DNA of 64,000 bases from Citrobacter arsenatis (GCF_004353845.1 NZ_CP037864.1:5022001-5086000), one strand, 5' to 3'. Numbered from the stretch's first letter, positions 1 through 8,599 are shown. Notes: generated from the letters alone by a model not told the origin. Translations and numbers: made by a program.

Positions 1-473
1 CGCAGGCCCTGCAGGCGCTGTGGTTAAAAGTCTCCCTCGGCCATTTTTCCCATACCGAACAGTTCGACGTTTTACGCGAATGGCTGGACAACAGCGGAAT
101 GGAGTTGGTTGTTGAAAACGATCAGACCGCCTGCGGACGCCTGCAGCCGATGCAGCGCTTTAACGAAGCCTGTCAGATGCAAAACCTGCCGATATCTTTA
201 ACCTTCGATATGGGCAACTGGCTGTGGGTAGGCGACTCCCCGGAAGACGCGGCGCAGAACCTGGCGTCAAGCGTTGGGTATATCCATGTTAAAGCCGCCG
301 TTGCCCATCGCGACAGCTACCGCGCCGTACCACCAGATGCAGCAGACTCGCGCTGGCTGGCGCTGCTCAAAACGCTACCCAACGATGTCCCGCGCGGTAT
401 TGAGTTCCCCCTGGAAGGGCAGGATTTGACGGCGGTTACCCGCCACTACGTCGAGCTGTTACGCGAGGAGTAA
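1..473 (+). CDS. kguE: KguE-like sugar phosphate isomerase/epimerase, C-terminal part
   Basis: The reading frame is open from the first bases of the window (codons in phase from base 3), so the 5' end lies outside and only about 156 residues are visible. The sequence resembles the second half of a xylose-isomerase-like TIM barrel, with segments such as ELVVENDQ, LTFDMGNW and YIHVKAA in the spacing of strand-end metal-binding positions of that family. It ends 3 bases before a PfkB-type kinase and is followed by an MFS transporter and ghrB. This is the order epimerase, kinase, transporter, reductase of the Pseudomonas kguEKTD 2-ketogluconate operon. The name is inferred from that order; the substrate of KguE-type proteins is not firmly established. 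Confidence 0.7.
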   Translation, partial: QALQALWLKVSLGHFSHTEQFDVLREWLDNSGMELVVENDQTACGRLQPMQRFNEACQMQNLPISLTFDMGNWLWVGDSPEDAAQNLASSVGYIHVKAAVAHRDSYRAVPPDAADSRWLALLKTLPNDVPRGIEFPLEGQDLTAVTRHYVELLREE

Positions 474-476
474 CGC

Positions 477-1415
477 ATGAAAAATTCACTGGATGTGGTC
501 ACTATTGGTGAAGCGATGGCGATGTTTGTCGCCACGCAAACTGGCGAACTGGCGGATGTAGAGCAGTTTATCAAGCGCGTTGCAGGCGCGGAGCTTAACG
601 TGGCGACCGGTCTTGCCCGTCTGGGCCTGAAGGTCGGTTGGGTGAGCCGCGTAGGCAACGACAGTTTTGGCCGTTTTATCGTTAAGTCGCTGGAAAAAGA
701 AGGGATAGATGCGCAGGGAGTCACCCGGGACGGGCGTTACGCTACCGGCTTTCAGCTTAAATCTAAGGTCGAAAATGGAACCGATCCCATTGTGGAATAT
801 TTCCGCAAAGGTTCAGCTGCCAGCCACCTCAGCGTTGAAGATTACCATGAGGACTATTTTGCAAGCGCGCGTCACCTGCACCTGAGCGGCGTAGCAGCAG
901 CGCTTTCCGCCAGCTCCTATGAACTATTGGCGCATACCGCCCGCACGCTGAAAGCCCAGGGGAAGACCATCTCGTTCGACCCAAATTTGCGCCCGGTGCT
1001 GTGGAAAAGCGAAACCGAAATGGTGGAAAAACTGAACCGGCTGGCATTTCAGGCTGACTGGGTTTTACCCGGGTTAAAAGAGGGCATGATTTTAACCGGC
1101 CAGCAGACGCCTGAAGCCATCGCCGACTTTTATCTGCGCCATGGGGTGAAGGCTGTGATCGTCAAAACCGGGGCTGATGGCGCCTGGTACAAAACCGCCA
1201 GCGGCGAACAAGGCTGCGTTGTGCCGGTAAAAGTCGACAACGTGGTCGATACGGTCGGCGCAGGGGATGGCTTTGCCGTGGGCGTTATCAGCGCCCTGCT
1301 GGAGGGCCGCTCGCTGCATCAGGCGGTGACCCGTGGCAATAAGATTGGCGCACTGGCCATTCAGGTTCAGGGCGACAGCGAAGGATTACCCACACGTGAA
1401 CAATTAGGGGAATAA
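477..1415 (+). CDS. kguK: PfkB-family sugar acid kinase (2-ketogluconokinase/KDG kinase type)
   Basis: A 312-residue ribokinase/PfkB-family kinase. The C-terminal signature DTVGAGDGF is at about residues 258-266, with D264 as the expected catalytic base; the N-terminal glycine-rich part (GAELNVATGLARLG) is at 37-50. Its closest look is to 2-dehydro-3-deoxygluconokinases and 2-ketogluconokinases. The ATG follows a GAGGAG ribosome binding site inside the end of the upstream gene, so the two are translated together. Followed by an MFS transporter and ghrB, it most likely phosphorylates 2-ketogluconate at C6. KDG kinase activity is the main alternative and cannot be excluded from sequence alone. 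Confidence 0.75.
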   Translation: MKNSLDVVTIGEAMAMFVATQTGELADVEQFIKRVAGAELNVATGLARLGLKVGWVSRVGNDSFGRFIVKSLEKEGIDAQGVTRDGRYATGFQLKSKVENGTDPIVEYFRKGSAASHLSVEDYHEDYFASARHLHLSGVAAALSASSYELLAHTARTLKAQGKTISFDPNLRPVLWKSETEMVEKLNRLAFQADWVLPGLKEGMILTGQQTPEAIADFYLRHGVKAVIVKTGADGAWYKTASGEQGCVVPVKVDNVVDTVGAGDGFAVGVISALLEGRSLHQAVTRGNKIGALAIQVQGDSEGLPTREQLGE

Positions 1416-1479
1416 ATTCCCGGCCAACTCTGTACCCTACATACAGAGGCGGCGTAACAGCATAACCAGAGGGCAGTCT

Positions 1480-2760
1480 ATGAATAGCTCAACTAATGCA
1501 GCAAAACGCTGGTGGTACATCATGCCAATCGTGTTTATCACGTATAGCCTGGCGTACCTTGACCGTGCAAACTTCAGCTTCGCCTCCGCCGCCGGTATCA
1601 ACGAGGACCTCGGCATTACCAAAGGGATCTCTTCCCTGCTGGGCGCGCTGTTTTTCCTCGGTTATTTCTTCTTTCAGATCCCAGGCGCAATTTACGCCGA
1701 ACGCCGCAGCGTACGAAAACTGATTTTTGTCTGTCTGATCCTCTGGGGCGCATGCGCGTCGCTAACCGGTATGGTCAGCAATATTCCAATGCTTGCTGCC
1801 ATCCGCTTTATTCTTGGTGTCGTTGAAGCCGCCGTGATGCCTGCAATGCTGATTTATATCAGCAACTGGTTTACGAAATCCGAGCGCTCGCGCGCTAACA
1901 CCTTCCTGATCCTCGGTAATCCGGTTACCGTCCTGTGGATGTCCGTGGTTTCCGGGTATCTGATCCAGGCGCTGGGCTGGCGGGAAATGTTTATCATCGA
2001 GGGTTTCCCGGCCATCATCTGGGCGTTCTGCTGGTGGGTACTGGTAAAAGACAAACCTTCTCAGGTCGGCTGGCTGTCAGAATCTGAAAAAGCAGCCCTT
2101 CAGGCACAACTGGAAAAAGAGCAGCAAGGTATCAAAGCCGTACGTAACTACAGCGAGGCCTTCCGCTCACGTAACGTCATCCTGCTGTGCATGCAGTATT
2201 TCACCTGGAGTATTGGCGTCTATGGTTTTGTCCTGTGGCTGCCGTCAATTATCCGCAACGGCGGTGCAAATCTGGGGATGGTAGAGGTTGGCTGGTTGTC
2301 ATCTGTACCTTATCTGGCGGCGACGGCGGCGATGATCCTCGTCTCCTGGGCGTCCGATAAGCTGCAAAATCGTAAGCTGTTTGTCTGGCCACTGTTATTA
2401 ATAGCCGCTTTCGCTTTTATCGGCTCCTGGGCCGTGGGCGCAGACCACTTCTGGATTTCTTACACGCTGTTGGTTATCGCGGGTGCGGCAATGTACGCCC
2501 CCTATGGCCCCTTCTTCGCCATCATCCCGGAAATGCTGCCGCGCAACGTCGCCGGTGGAGCCATGGCGCTGATTAACAGTATGGGCGCGCTCGGCTCATT
2601 CTTTGGTTCATGGTTTGTCGGCTACCTCAATGGTGCAACCGGCAGCCCGTCCGCCTCGTACATTTTTATGGGGGTAGCGCTTTTTGTCTCAGTGTGGCTA
2701 ACTTTGATCGTTAAGCCTGCTAATAATCAACAGCTACCTATTGGCGCACGCCACGCTTAA
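1480..2760 (+). CDS. kguT: MFS sugar acid transporter (anion:cation symporter type, KguT-like)
   Basis: A 426-residue inner-membrane permease of the major facilitator superfamily. The N-terminal YLDRANFSFA motif in TM1 and the loop with FLGYFFFQIPGA resemble the ACS family, which carries galactonate, glucarate, phthalate and 2-ketogluconate. About twelve hydrophobic segments are visible, with the usual charged central loop near residues 190-225. The ATG has an AGAGGG ribosome binding site. It lies 64 bases after the kinase and 22 bases before ghrB on the same strand, so import of the sugar acid used by those enzymes is the natural role. Substrate is inferred from context. Confidence 0.75.
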   Translation: MNSSTNAAKRWWYIMPIVFITYSLAYLDRANFSFASAAGINEDLGITKGISSLLGALFFLGYFFFQIPGAIYAERRSVRKLIFVCLILWGACASLTGMVSNIPMLAAIRFILGVVEAAVMPAMLIYISNWFTKSERSRANTFLILGNPVTVLWMSVVSGYLIQALGWREMFIIEGFPAIIWAFCWWVLVKDKPSQVGWLSESEKAALQAQLEKEQQGIKAVRNYSEAFRSRNVILLCMQYFTWSIGVYGFVLWLPSIIRNGGANLGMVEVGWLSSVPYLAATAAMILVSWASDKLQNRKLFVWPLLLIAAFAFIGSWAVGADHFWISYTLLVIAGAAMYAPYGPFFAIIPEMLPRNVAGGAMALINSMGALGSFFGSWFVGYLNGATGSPSASYIFMGVALFVSVWLTLIVKPANNQQLPIGARHA

Positions 2761-2782
2761 ATTTTAACTTACGGAGATTCGC

Positions 2783-3757
2783 ATGAAGCCGTCCATTATT
2801 CTCTATAAAGCGTTACCTGACGATTTACTTCATCGCCTGGAAGAGCATTTTACTGTGACTCAGGTGCCTAACCTGCGCCCGGAAACGGTCGCACAGCATG
2901 CCGACGCTTTTGCCAATGCAGAAGGTCTGTTGGGCTCCAGTGAAGCCGTCAATACCGCTCTGCTGGAGAAAATGCCCAGGCTGCGTGCGACATCCACGAT
3001 TTCCGTAGGCTATGACAACTTCGATGTCGACGCCCTCAACGCGCGTAAGGTGCTGCTGATGCACACGCCAACCGTGCTGACGGAAACCGTCGCCGATACG
3101 GTGATGGCGCTGGTGTTAAGCACTGCTCGCCGCGTGGTAGAAGTCGCTGAACGGGTTAAAGTTGGCGAATGGACCAAAAGTATCGGGCCGGACTGGTTTG
3201 GTACCGATGTGCACCACAAAACGCTGGGGATTGTTGGCATGGGCCGCATTGGGCTGGCGCTCGCGCAACGCGCGCATTTCGGCTTTAGCATGCCAATTCT
3301 TTATAACGCGCGCCGTCATCATCAGGAAGCAGAAGAACGCTTCAATGCACGTTACTGCGATCTCGATACGCTGCTGCAGGAGTCCGATTTTGTCTGCCTG
3401 ATCCTGCCGTTAACCGACGAAACGCATCATCTGTTTAGTACCGAACAGTTTGCCAAAATGAAGTCTTCCGCCATTTTCATTAACGCCGGACGTGGGCCAG
3501 TGGTTGATGAAAAAGCGCTGATTGCCGCCCTACAAAACGGGGAAATTCATGCCGCAGGCCTGGATGTGTTTGAGCAGGAGCCGTTACCGGCAGACTCACC
3601 GCTGCTGTCGCTGCCAAACGTGGTTGCCGTGCCACACATTGGTTCTGCCACGCATGAAACGCGCTATAACATGGCGGCCTGTGCTGTGGATAATTTAATC
3701 GATGCGCTGCAAGGACACCTTGAGAAGAACTGCGTGAATCCGCAGGTCGCGCCATAA
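2783..3757 (+). CDS. ghrB: Glyoxylate/hydroxypyruvate/2-ketogluconate reductase GhrB
   Basis: A 324-residue NAD(P)H-dependent D-isomer-specific 2-hydroxyacid dehydrogenase, the same length as E. coli GhrB and very similar throughout. The nucleotide-binding GMGRIG is at 152-157. The catalytic set is Arg237 (in NAGRG), Glu266 (in DVFEQEP) and His285 (in PHIGS). GhrB reduces glyoxylate, hydroxypyruvate and 2-keto-D-gluconate in the cytosol. Here it is the last gene of a four-gene run, the position kguD (2-keto-6-phosphogluconate reductase) holds in Pseudomonas, so in this genome it may act on the phosphorylated keto acid as well. A strong hairpin follows the stop codon. Confidence 0.93.
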   Translation: MKPSIILYKALPDDLLHRLEEHFTVTQVPNLRPETVAQHADAFANAEGLLGSSEAVNTALLEKMPRLRATSTISVGYDNFDVDALNARKVLLMHTPTVLTETVADTVMALVLSTARRVVEVAERVKVGEWTKSIGPDWFGTDVHHKTLGIVGMGRIGLALAQRAHFGFSMPILYNARRHHQEAEERFNARYCDLDTLLQESDFVCLILPLTDETHHLFSTEQFAKMKSSAIFINAGRGPVVDEKALIAALQNGEIHAAGLDVFEQEPLPADSPLLSLPNVVAVPHIGSATHETRYNMAACAVDNLIDALQGHLEKNCVNPQVAP

Positions 3758-3759
3758 AC

Positions 3760-3797
3760 AAAAGGCCGGGTAACGCTTACGCTCACCCGGCCTTTTA
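3760..3797. terminator. Bidirectional rho-independent terminator between ghrB and yiaF
   Basis: An 11-base perfect stem (AAAGGCCGGGT at 3761-3771 pairing with ACCCGGCCTTT at 3785-3795) is bounded by A and T runs on both sides. It can end transcription of ghrB on the + strand and of yiaF on the - strand. Confidence 0.85.
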
Positions 3798-3815
3798 TGT
3801 ATTACAGCGTCTTAA

Positions 3816-4526
3816 TTACTGAGCAGCATTCACCGCGGCAGTCCAGGCCTGATTAAATGCCTGATGCTGAGAAGCCAACGGGCCAATCAGCGTGTTGTAC
3901 TGACTTGCCTGCTGTGACGTTGGGAACTGGATACCGTTGGCGACAAAGCTCACCTGTGTATCCTGCTGCGCGACAAAATCACCGACCTGCACTAACTGCT
4001 GCGTGAAGATTTGCGCGGCAGGGATCAGCGGCTGTAACGCCTCTGAAGGTACAGTGACGACTTTGTTGTAGACCTGGTCAAAGACCGGCTTCAGATCCTC
4101 GCCCTGCTTCAGCGCGCCATGCGCAGCATCCGCCTGCAATTTCGCATTCTGCAACTGCTGCCCTAACACACCCAGCGCACCATTTGCCTGACGCAGCGGT
4201 TCACGCTGAGTCACATAATCCTGAGGAACACGAATCGCGTTTACGCTATCAACCACCGGGCGCAGACCGGAGTCCATCGCCTGATTAACCTGCTGTGAAT
4301 AGCCATAAAGAATCGCGTAATCGGACACAAACGGGCCAAACTGTTTTTTCTGATCGGCGGTCAGCGTTGGTAAACGCTCGCCGCTACGCATTGCAGTATT
4401 CTGCAGAAAATCGATAAACGCTTTGCGTTGATCGCCTTCTTTATCAAAACACCCACTCAGGCCAACTACCATTAAGAGCGCCAAAACAGGCGCAAACCAG
4501 CGAGAGCAGGACTTACCTGTCGCCAT
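3816..4526 (-). CDS. yiaF: YiaF, DUF3053 lipoprotein
   Basis: A 236-residue protein matching E. coli YiaF in length and sequence. The N-terminus has a short basic segment, a hydrophobic stretch and a lipobox ending in LSGC, so it is a predicted lipoprotein anchored after Cys cleavage. The remainder is mainly helical and glutamine-rich (DUF3053). I chose the ATG at 4526, which gives MATGKSCSRW; an upstream in-frame ATG would add 20 residues that do not look like a signal peptide. Function is unknown. It converges with ghrB. Confidence 0.88.
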   Translation of the reverse strand: MATGKSCSRWFAPVLALLMVVGLSGCFDKEGDQRKAFIDFLQNTAMRSGERLPTLTADQKKQFGPFVSDYAILYGYSQQVNQAMDSGLRPVVDSVNAIRVPQDYVTQREPLRQANGALGVLGQQLQNAKLQADAAHGALKQGEDLKPVFDQVYNKVVTVPSEALQPLIPAAQIFTQQLVQVGDFVAQQDTQVSFVANGIQFPTSQQASQYNTLIGPLASQHQAFNQAWTAAVNAAQ

Positions 4527-4906
4527 TTTAATACTCCTTTCACCCAAAAATGCGCACAACGACACCCGCGTGCCTGACGTTGACAAGGATAGTCCAGGTC
4601 AGCCCCGCAAGATACCCTTTCCGCGTAATCTTGTGGGGGAAAATAACCGCTCCCACCCCCCTTCGTTTTGCTAAACAATGCTGCATTTGCCACACGGCGT
4701 CATATTTTAGTCATCTTTACAATTGGAATCGATCGTTCGCAGATCCCGACCTTTATCAGTTCGTTAGCCTGCAAAAGATTGTCTCCCGCGATCCGCTGAA
4801 ACGAATCCATCACGCAAAGCTTAAATCCGGCTTCATTTTTTCCGACTACTCTTAATGAGCTTCGATGAAATTCACGATCCCGCTGTGTGATTTGTAGGAG
4901 TTCTCA
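4527..4906. other. Intergenic region between divergent yiaF and yiaG
   Basis: 380 bases without a supported gene. It must hold the divergent promoters of yiaF and yiaG. A short open frame on the + strand (4550-4855) has no coding character. I recognise no operator here. Confidence 0.4.
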
Positions 4907-5197
4907 ATGGAATACAAAGATCCTATGTTTGAACTGCTGAGCAGTCTGGAGCAGATTGTTTTTAAAGATGTATCGCAGACGGTCACTCTGACGCAAAAAA
5001 CCAACCCTTTCACCGAATTTGAACAGCTACGACGAGGGACAGGTTTAAAAACAGACGATTTTGCCCGAGTGATGGGCGTGACGGTTGCGATGGTTCATGA
5101 ATGGGAGTCTAAACGCGTAAAGCCTTCCACTACCGAATTGAAGTTAATGCGCCTGATTCAGGCAGATCCAAGATTAAGTAAGCAATTGATGGATTGA
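4907..5197 (+). CDS. yiaG: YiaG, small XRE-type HTH regulator
   Basis: A 96-residue protein with a single helix-turn-helix of the Cro/XRE type in its second half (DDFARVMGVTVAMVHEWESKRVKPS), like E. coli YiaG and the HigA antitoxin-type fold. No toxin gene is next to it, so it is probably a solitary transcription regulator. The ATG has a GGAG site 8 bases upstream. Targets are not known to me. A hairpin follows the stop. Confidence 0.88.
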   Translation: MEYKDPMFELLSSLEQIVFKDVSQTVTLTQKTNPFTEFEQLRRGTGLKTDDFARVMGVTVAMVHEWESKRVKPSTTELKLMRLIQADPRLSKQLMD

Positions 5198-5217
5198 ACT
5201 ATTTTTTAATTTTAGTT

Positions 5218-5248
5218 AAGAACGGTCCGGTAAAAGGACCGTTCCTTT
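5218..5248 (+). terminator. Hairpin after yiaG
   Basis: GAACGGTCC pairs with GGACCGTTC across a seven-base loop and is followed by CTTTA. It is a likely terminator of yiaG, though the T run is short. Confidence 0.7.
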
Positions 5249-5280
5249 ACGAAGGTTATCCACAAAAAAGAAAATAGTAG

Positions 5281-5316
5281 TTGCATCCACATGCGTAAAA
5301 TGAGTTAATGCCCTCA
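5281..5316 (+). promoter_or_regulatory. cspA promoter
   Basis: TTGCAT at 5281-5286 and TTAATG at 5305-5310 are spaced 18 bases apart, with an A/T-rich UP-like tract just upstream. The first transcribed base is expected at about A5317, matching the E. coli cspA transcript start. Confidence 0.75.
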
Positions 5317-5476
5317 ACGGTTTGACGTACAGACCATTACAGCAGTTAGTAAGGCAAGTCCCTTCAAGAGTTATCGTTGATACCCTTCGTAGTGAGCATT
5401 TCCTTTACTGTTAAAAAATCTGTAAAGCACGCCATATCGCCGAAAGGCACACTTATTTTTTAAAAGGTAATACACT
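5317..5476 (+). promoter_or_regulatory. cspA cold-shock 5' leader (RNA thermosensor) with cold box
   Basis: A 160-base leader nearly identical to the E. coli cspA 5' UTR. The cold box TGACGTACAG is at 5323-5332 and the conserved segment ending in AAAAGGTAATACACT lies before the ATG. In E. coli this leader changes fold on temperature downshift, stabilising the mRNA and exposing the ribosome binding site. Confidence 0.88.
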
Positions 5477-5689
5477 ATGTCCGGTAAAATGACTGGTATC
5501 GTAAAATGGTTCAACGCTGATAAAGGTTTCGGCTTCATCACTCCTGACGATGGCTCTAAAGACGTGTTCGTACACTTCTCTGCTATCCAGAACGATGGCT
5601 ACAAATCTCTGGACGAAGGTCAGAAAGTTTCCTTCACCATCGAAAGCGGCGCTAAAGGCCCGGCAGCTGGCAACGTAACCAGCCTGTAA
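5477..5689 (+). CDS. cspA: Major cold shock protein CspA
   Basis: A 70-residue single cold-shock domain. RNP1 (KGFGFI) and RNP2 (VFVHF) are both present, and the sequence appears identical to E. coli CspA. It binds single-stranded RNA and DNA and melts mRNA structure at low temperature. Regulation through the long leader is described separately. A terminator follows. In E. coli K-12 the next genes are hokA and an IS150 copy; here cueP follows instead. Confidence 0.97.
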
Positions 5690-5712
5690 GCTTAAAAAGC
5701 TCAAAATTCTGA

Positions 5713-5742
5713 ATCCCTGCCAAACGGCGGGGATTTTTTTTA
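5713..5742 (+). terminator. cspA terminator
   Basis: A G/C-rich hairpin (ATCCCTGCC with GGCGGGGAT, one mismatch, loop AAAC) is followed by a run of eight T's. Confidence 0.85.
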
Positions 5743-5804
5743 TCTGTACTTCTTCAAGACTCCCCACCTAAATGCGTCTTTGCATTACTTTACCCGTCAT
5801 CCCT

Positions 5805-5835
5805 TTGACCTTTCCCTAAGGGCAAGCTTTATAGT
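5805..5835 (+). promoter_or_regulatory. MerR-family (CueR-type) promoter of cueP with 19-base spacer
   Basis: TTGACC (5805-5810) and TATAGT (5830-5835) are separated by 19 bases, the over-long spacing of MerR-family metal promoters. The spacer carries an imperfect dyad starting ACCTT and ending AAGCT, close to the CueR/GolS consensus. This fits copper induction of cueP through CueR, known in Salmonella. Confidence 0.8.
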
Positions 5836-5877
5836 GAGCCAGTCTATATTCCACAACATTCACAAGGAATTGAAGCT

Positions 5878-6417
5878 ATGTCGAAATCCTCACTGCTGCT
5901 GGTTTTAGGTTTGCTCACAACCGGTAGCGCGTTCGCGGCAACCCCGCAGGCTACATTTTTGGCGGAACACGGACTCAGCGGTAAATCCGTTGAGCAAATC
6001 GTCGAGTCAATTGACCAGTCTCCGCAGAGCCGTCCGCTGCCGTACTCAGCATCCATCACCAGTACCGAACTAAAGCTCTCTTCAGGCGATCAGCTTTATA
6101 CTCTGCCGCTCGGTGACAAATTCTATCTGTCATTTGCTCCTTATGAGTGGCAAACACATCCTTGCTTTAACCACAGCCTTTCTGGCTGCCAGGGCGAAAT
6201 GCCGGAGAAGACTTTTAATGTCAAAGTAACGGATAACAAGGGTGATGTAGTGGTACAAAAAGAGATGAAGAGCGGTCGAAATGGCTTCGTCGGGGTATGG
6301 CTACCGCGCAATATGGCAGGCACCATCGCAGTAAGCTACAACGGTAAAACGGCGGAGTATCCTATTAAGACGATGGAAGACAGCCAGACCTGTCTGACAA
6401 AATTGCAGTTGCGCTAA
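5878..6417 (+). CDS. cueP: Periplasmic copper-binding protein CueP
   Basis: A 179-residue secreted protein with a clear signal peptide (cleavage near residues 20-21, SAFA|ATP). The three cysteines known from Salmonella CueP fall at the same positions, C96, C104 and C172. CueP binds copper in the periplasm, supplies it to Cu,Zn superoxide dismutase and protects against copper stress where the CusCBA pump is lacking. The upstream promoter has the 19-base spacer of CueR targets. E. coli K-12 lacks the gene; its presence between cspA and glyS matches Salmonella and Citrobacter. Confidence 0.93.
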   Translation: MSKSSLLLVLGLLTTGSAFAATPQATFLAEHGLSGKSVEQIVESIDQSPQSRPLPYSASITSTELKLSSGDQLYTLPLGDKFYLSFAPYEWQTHPCFNHSLSGCQGEMPEKTFNVKVTDNKGDVVVQKEMKSGRNGFVGVWLPRNMAGTIAVSYNGKTAEYPIKTMEDSQTCLTKLQLR

Positions 6418-6429
6418 TAACATAAAAAA

Positions 6430-6506
6430 TGCCGGATGGCGGCTTCGCCTTATCCGGCCTACGAGAGAAACACAAGTAGGCCGGATAAGCATTGCGCCAT
6501 CCGGCA
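6430..6506. repeat. BIME (two inverted REP units) between cueP and glyS
   Basis: REP unit TGCCGGATGGCGGC... at 6430-6462 is followed by an inverted unit ending GCGCCATCCGGCA at 6476-6506. It sits between convergent genes, where it may also stop transcription. Confidence 0.9.
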
Positions 6507-6529
6507 TTTTCTCAGTCAGCTCAGGGCCG

Positions 6530-8599
6530 TTACTGCAGCAGCGAAATATCCGCCACGCGCAGGAACAGCTCGCGCAGTTTTTCGAGCATAGACAAGCGGT
6601 TAATACGCAGATCTTTATCTTCCACGTTAACCATTACTTTCTCAAAGAACGCATCAACCGGTTCACGCAGTGCCGACAGTTCAACCAGCGCTTCCTGGTA
6701 ATGACCGGCTGCAAAGACGGGCTCCAGCTTATCGCGCAGCACCACAACCTGCATCGCCAGCGCAATTTCTTCCGGCTCTTTCAGCGTTGCCGCATTCACG
6801 CGGTCATTCAGCGTCTCTTCAGACTTAGCCAGGATGTTCGATACACGCTTGTTCGCGGCAGCCAGCGCGGACGCGGCTTCCAGCGTACGGAAGTGCGAAA
6901 CCGCCTTCATTCGTGCGTCAAAATCGGCCGGACGAGTCGGACGACGCGCCAGTACTGCCTGAATGGTATCGACGGTGTAACCTTCGTCCTGATACCAGGC
7001 GCGGAAGCGACCGAGCATAAAGTCGATAACATCATCCACCACGTTGGCGTTAGTCAGCTTGTCGCCATACAGACGAACCGCTTCCTCGGTCAACGTTTGC
7101 AGATCCAGGTTCAGGTTCTTCTCAACGATGATACGCAGTACGCCCAGTGCGGCACGACGCAGCGCAAACGGGTCTTTGTCACCTTTCGGATGCTGACCAA
7201 TACCGAAGATACCCGCCAGAGTATCCATCTTATCGGCAATCGCCACGGCACAGGCAACCGGGTTAGACGGCAGGTCATCACCGGCAAAACGCGGCTGATA
7301 CTGCTCGTTCAGCGCCACAGCCACATCTTCCGCTTCGCCATCGTGACGCGCGTAGTGCATGCCCATCACGCCCTGGGTGTCGGTGAACTCGAAGACCATG
7401 TTGGTCATCAGATCACACTTGGACAGCAGGCCAGCACGCGTTGCGTGGTTAACGTCAGCGCCAATCTGCCCCGCGATCCAGCCCGCCAGCGCCTGGATAC
7501 GATCGGTCTTGTCGCGCAGCGTACCCAGTTGCTGTTGGAACAGCACGGTTTGCAGACGCGGCAGATGGTCTTCCAGACGTTTTTTACGGTCGGTATTGAA
7601 GAAGAACTCGGCATCCGCCAGACGCGGACGAACCACCTTCTCGTTACCGGAGATAATCTGGCTCGGATCTTTCGATTCGATGTTGGCAACGAAGATAAAG
7701 TTCGGCAGCAGTTTGCCGTCGTTCGCGTATACCGGGAAGTACTTCTGGTCACCTTTCATGGTGTGTACCAGCGCTTCAGACGGAACAGCGAGGAATTTCT
7801 CTTCGAACTTCGCGGTCAGCACTACCGGCCATTCCACCAGTGAGGTGACTTCTTCGAGCAGGCTTTCGCTCAGGTCAGCGTTACCGCCAATCTTACGCGC
7901 CGCTTCTTCAGCATCGGCTTTGATTTTCGCTTTACGCTCAGCGTAATCCGCAATCACTTTGCCGCGCTCACGCAGGATTTCTGGGTACTGATCGGCAGAA
8001 TCGATGGTGAATTCTGGTTCGCCCATAAAGCGATGCCCACGGATCACGCGATCGGACTGAATCCCTAAAATTGTTGCCGGAATGACTTTGTCGCCCAGCA
8101 GCAGGGTCACGGTGTGAACCGGACGCACGAAGTGAACGTCAGACGCGCCCCAGCGCATCAGTTTCGGGATCGGCAGCTTCGCCAGTGAGGTGGCGATCAT
8201 ATTCGGCAGCAGTGCTTCAGCGCTTTCGCCTTTCACATGCGCACGATACAGCAGCCACTCGCCTTTATCGGTGGTCAGACGCTCAGCCTGGTCAACCGTA
8301 ATGCCGCAGCCACGCGCCCAACCTTCTGCCGCTTTGCTCGGTTTGCCTTCGGCGTCAAACGCCTGGGCAATGGCCGGGCCGCGTTTTTCAACTTCACAGT
8401 CAGGTTGCGCTTGCGCCAGATTCGCGACTTTCAGCGCCAGACGACGCGGCGCGGCGAACCACTCAACGTTGCCGTGCGCGATACCGGCGTTATCCAGCTC
8501 CGCGGTAAAGTTCGCAGCAAAGGACTCAGCCAGGCTGCGCAGTGCTTTTGGTGGCAGCTCTTCAGTGCCGATTTCCACCAGAAAAGTTTTCTCAGACAT
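6530..8599 (-). CDS. glyS: Glycyl-tRNA synthetase beta subunit
   Basis: A 689-residue beta subunit of the bacterial alpha2beta2 glycyl-tRNA synthetase, the same length as in E. coli. It provides tRNA recognition, with an HD-like central part and a C-terminal anticodon-binding region. It lies 9 bases downstream of glyQ in the same operon. No anomaly seen. Long open frames on the opposite strand are shadows of its codon pattern. Confidence 0.97.
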   Translation of the reverse strand: MSEKTFLVEIGTEELPPKALRSLAESFAANFTAELDNAGIAHGNVEWFAAPRRLALKVANLAQAQPDCEVEKRGPAIAQAFDAEGKPSKAAEGWARGCGITVDQAERLTTDKGEWLLYRAHVKGESAEALLPNMIATSLAKLPIPKLMRWGASDVHFVRPVHTVTLLLGDKVIPATILGIQSDRVIRGHRFMGEPEFTIDSADQYPEILRERGKVIADYAERKAKIKADAEEAARKIGGNADLSESLLEEVTSLVEWPVVLTAKFEEKFLAVPSEALVHTMKGDQKYFPVYANDGKLLPNFIFVANIESKDPSQIISGNEKVVRPRLADAEFFFNTDRKKRLEDHLPRLQTVLFQQQLGTLRDKTDRIQALAGWIAGQIGADVNHATRAGLLSKCDLMTNMVFEFTDTQGVMGMHYARHDGEAEDVAVALNEQYQPRFAGDDLPSNPVACAVAIADKMDTLAGIFGIGQHPKGDKDPFALRRAALGVLRIIVEKNLNLDLQTLTEEAVRLYGDKLTNANVVDDVIDFMLGRFRAWYQDEGYTVDTIQAVLARRPTRPADFDARMKAVSHFRTLEAASALAAANKRVSNILAKSEETLNDRVNAATLKEPEEIALAMQVVVLRDKLEPVFAAGHYQEALVELSALREPVDAFFEKVMVNVEDKDLRINRLSMLEKLRELFLRVADISLLQ

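Noticed and set aside
4550..4855. 101-residue open frame in the yiaF-yiaG gap
   Set aside because: No ribosome binding site, no protein-like composition, and it would cover the yiaF promoter.
4907..5197. yiaG as the antitoxin of a toxin-antitoxin pair
   Set aside because: The protein has a HigA-like helix-turn-helix, but no toxin-like gene lies on either side; the neighbours are yiaF and cspA.
6701..7843. 380-residue open frame on the + strand
   Set aside because: It is antisense to glyS, a full-length conserved gene, and its translation (many Arg, His and Gln) is typical of a reverse-strand shadow.
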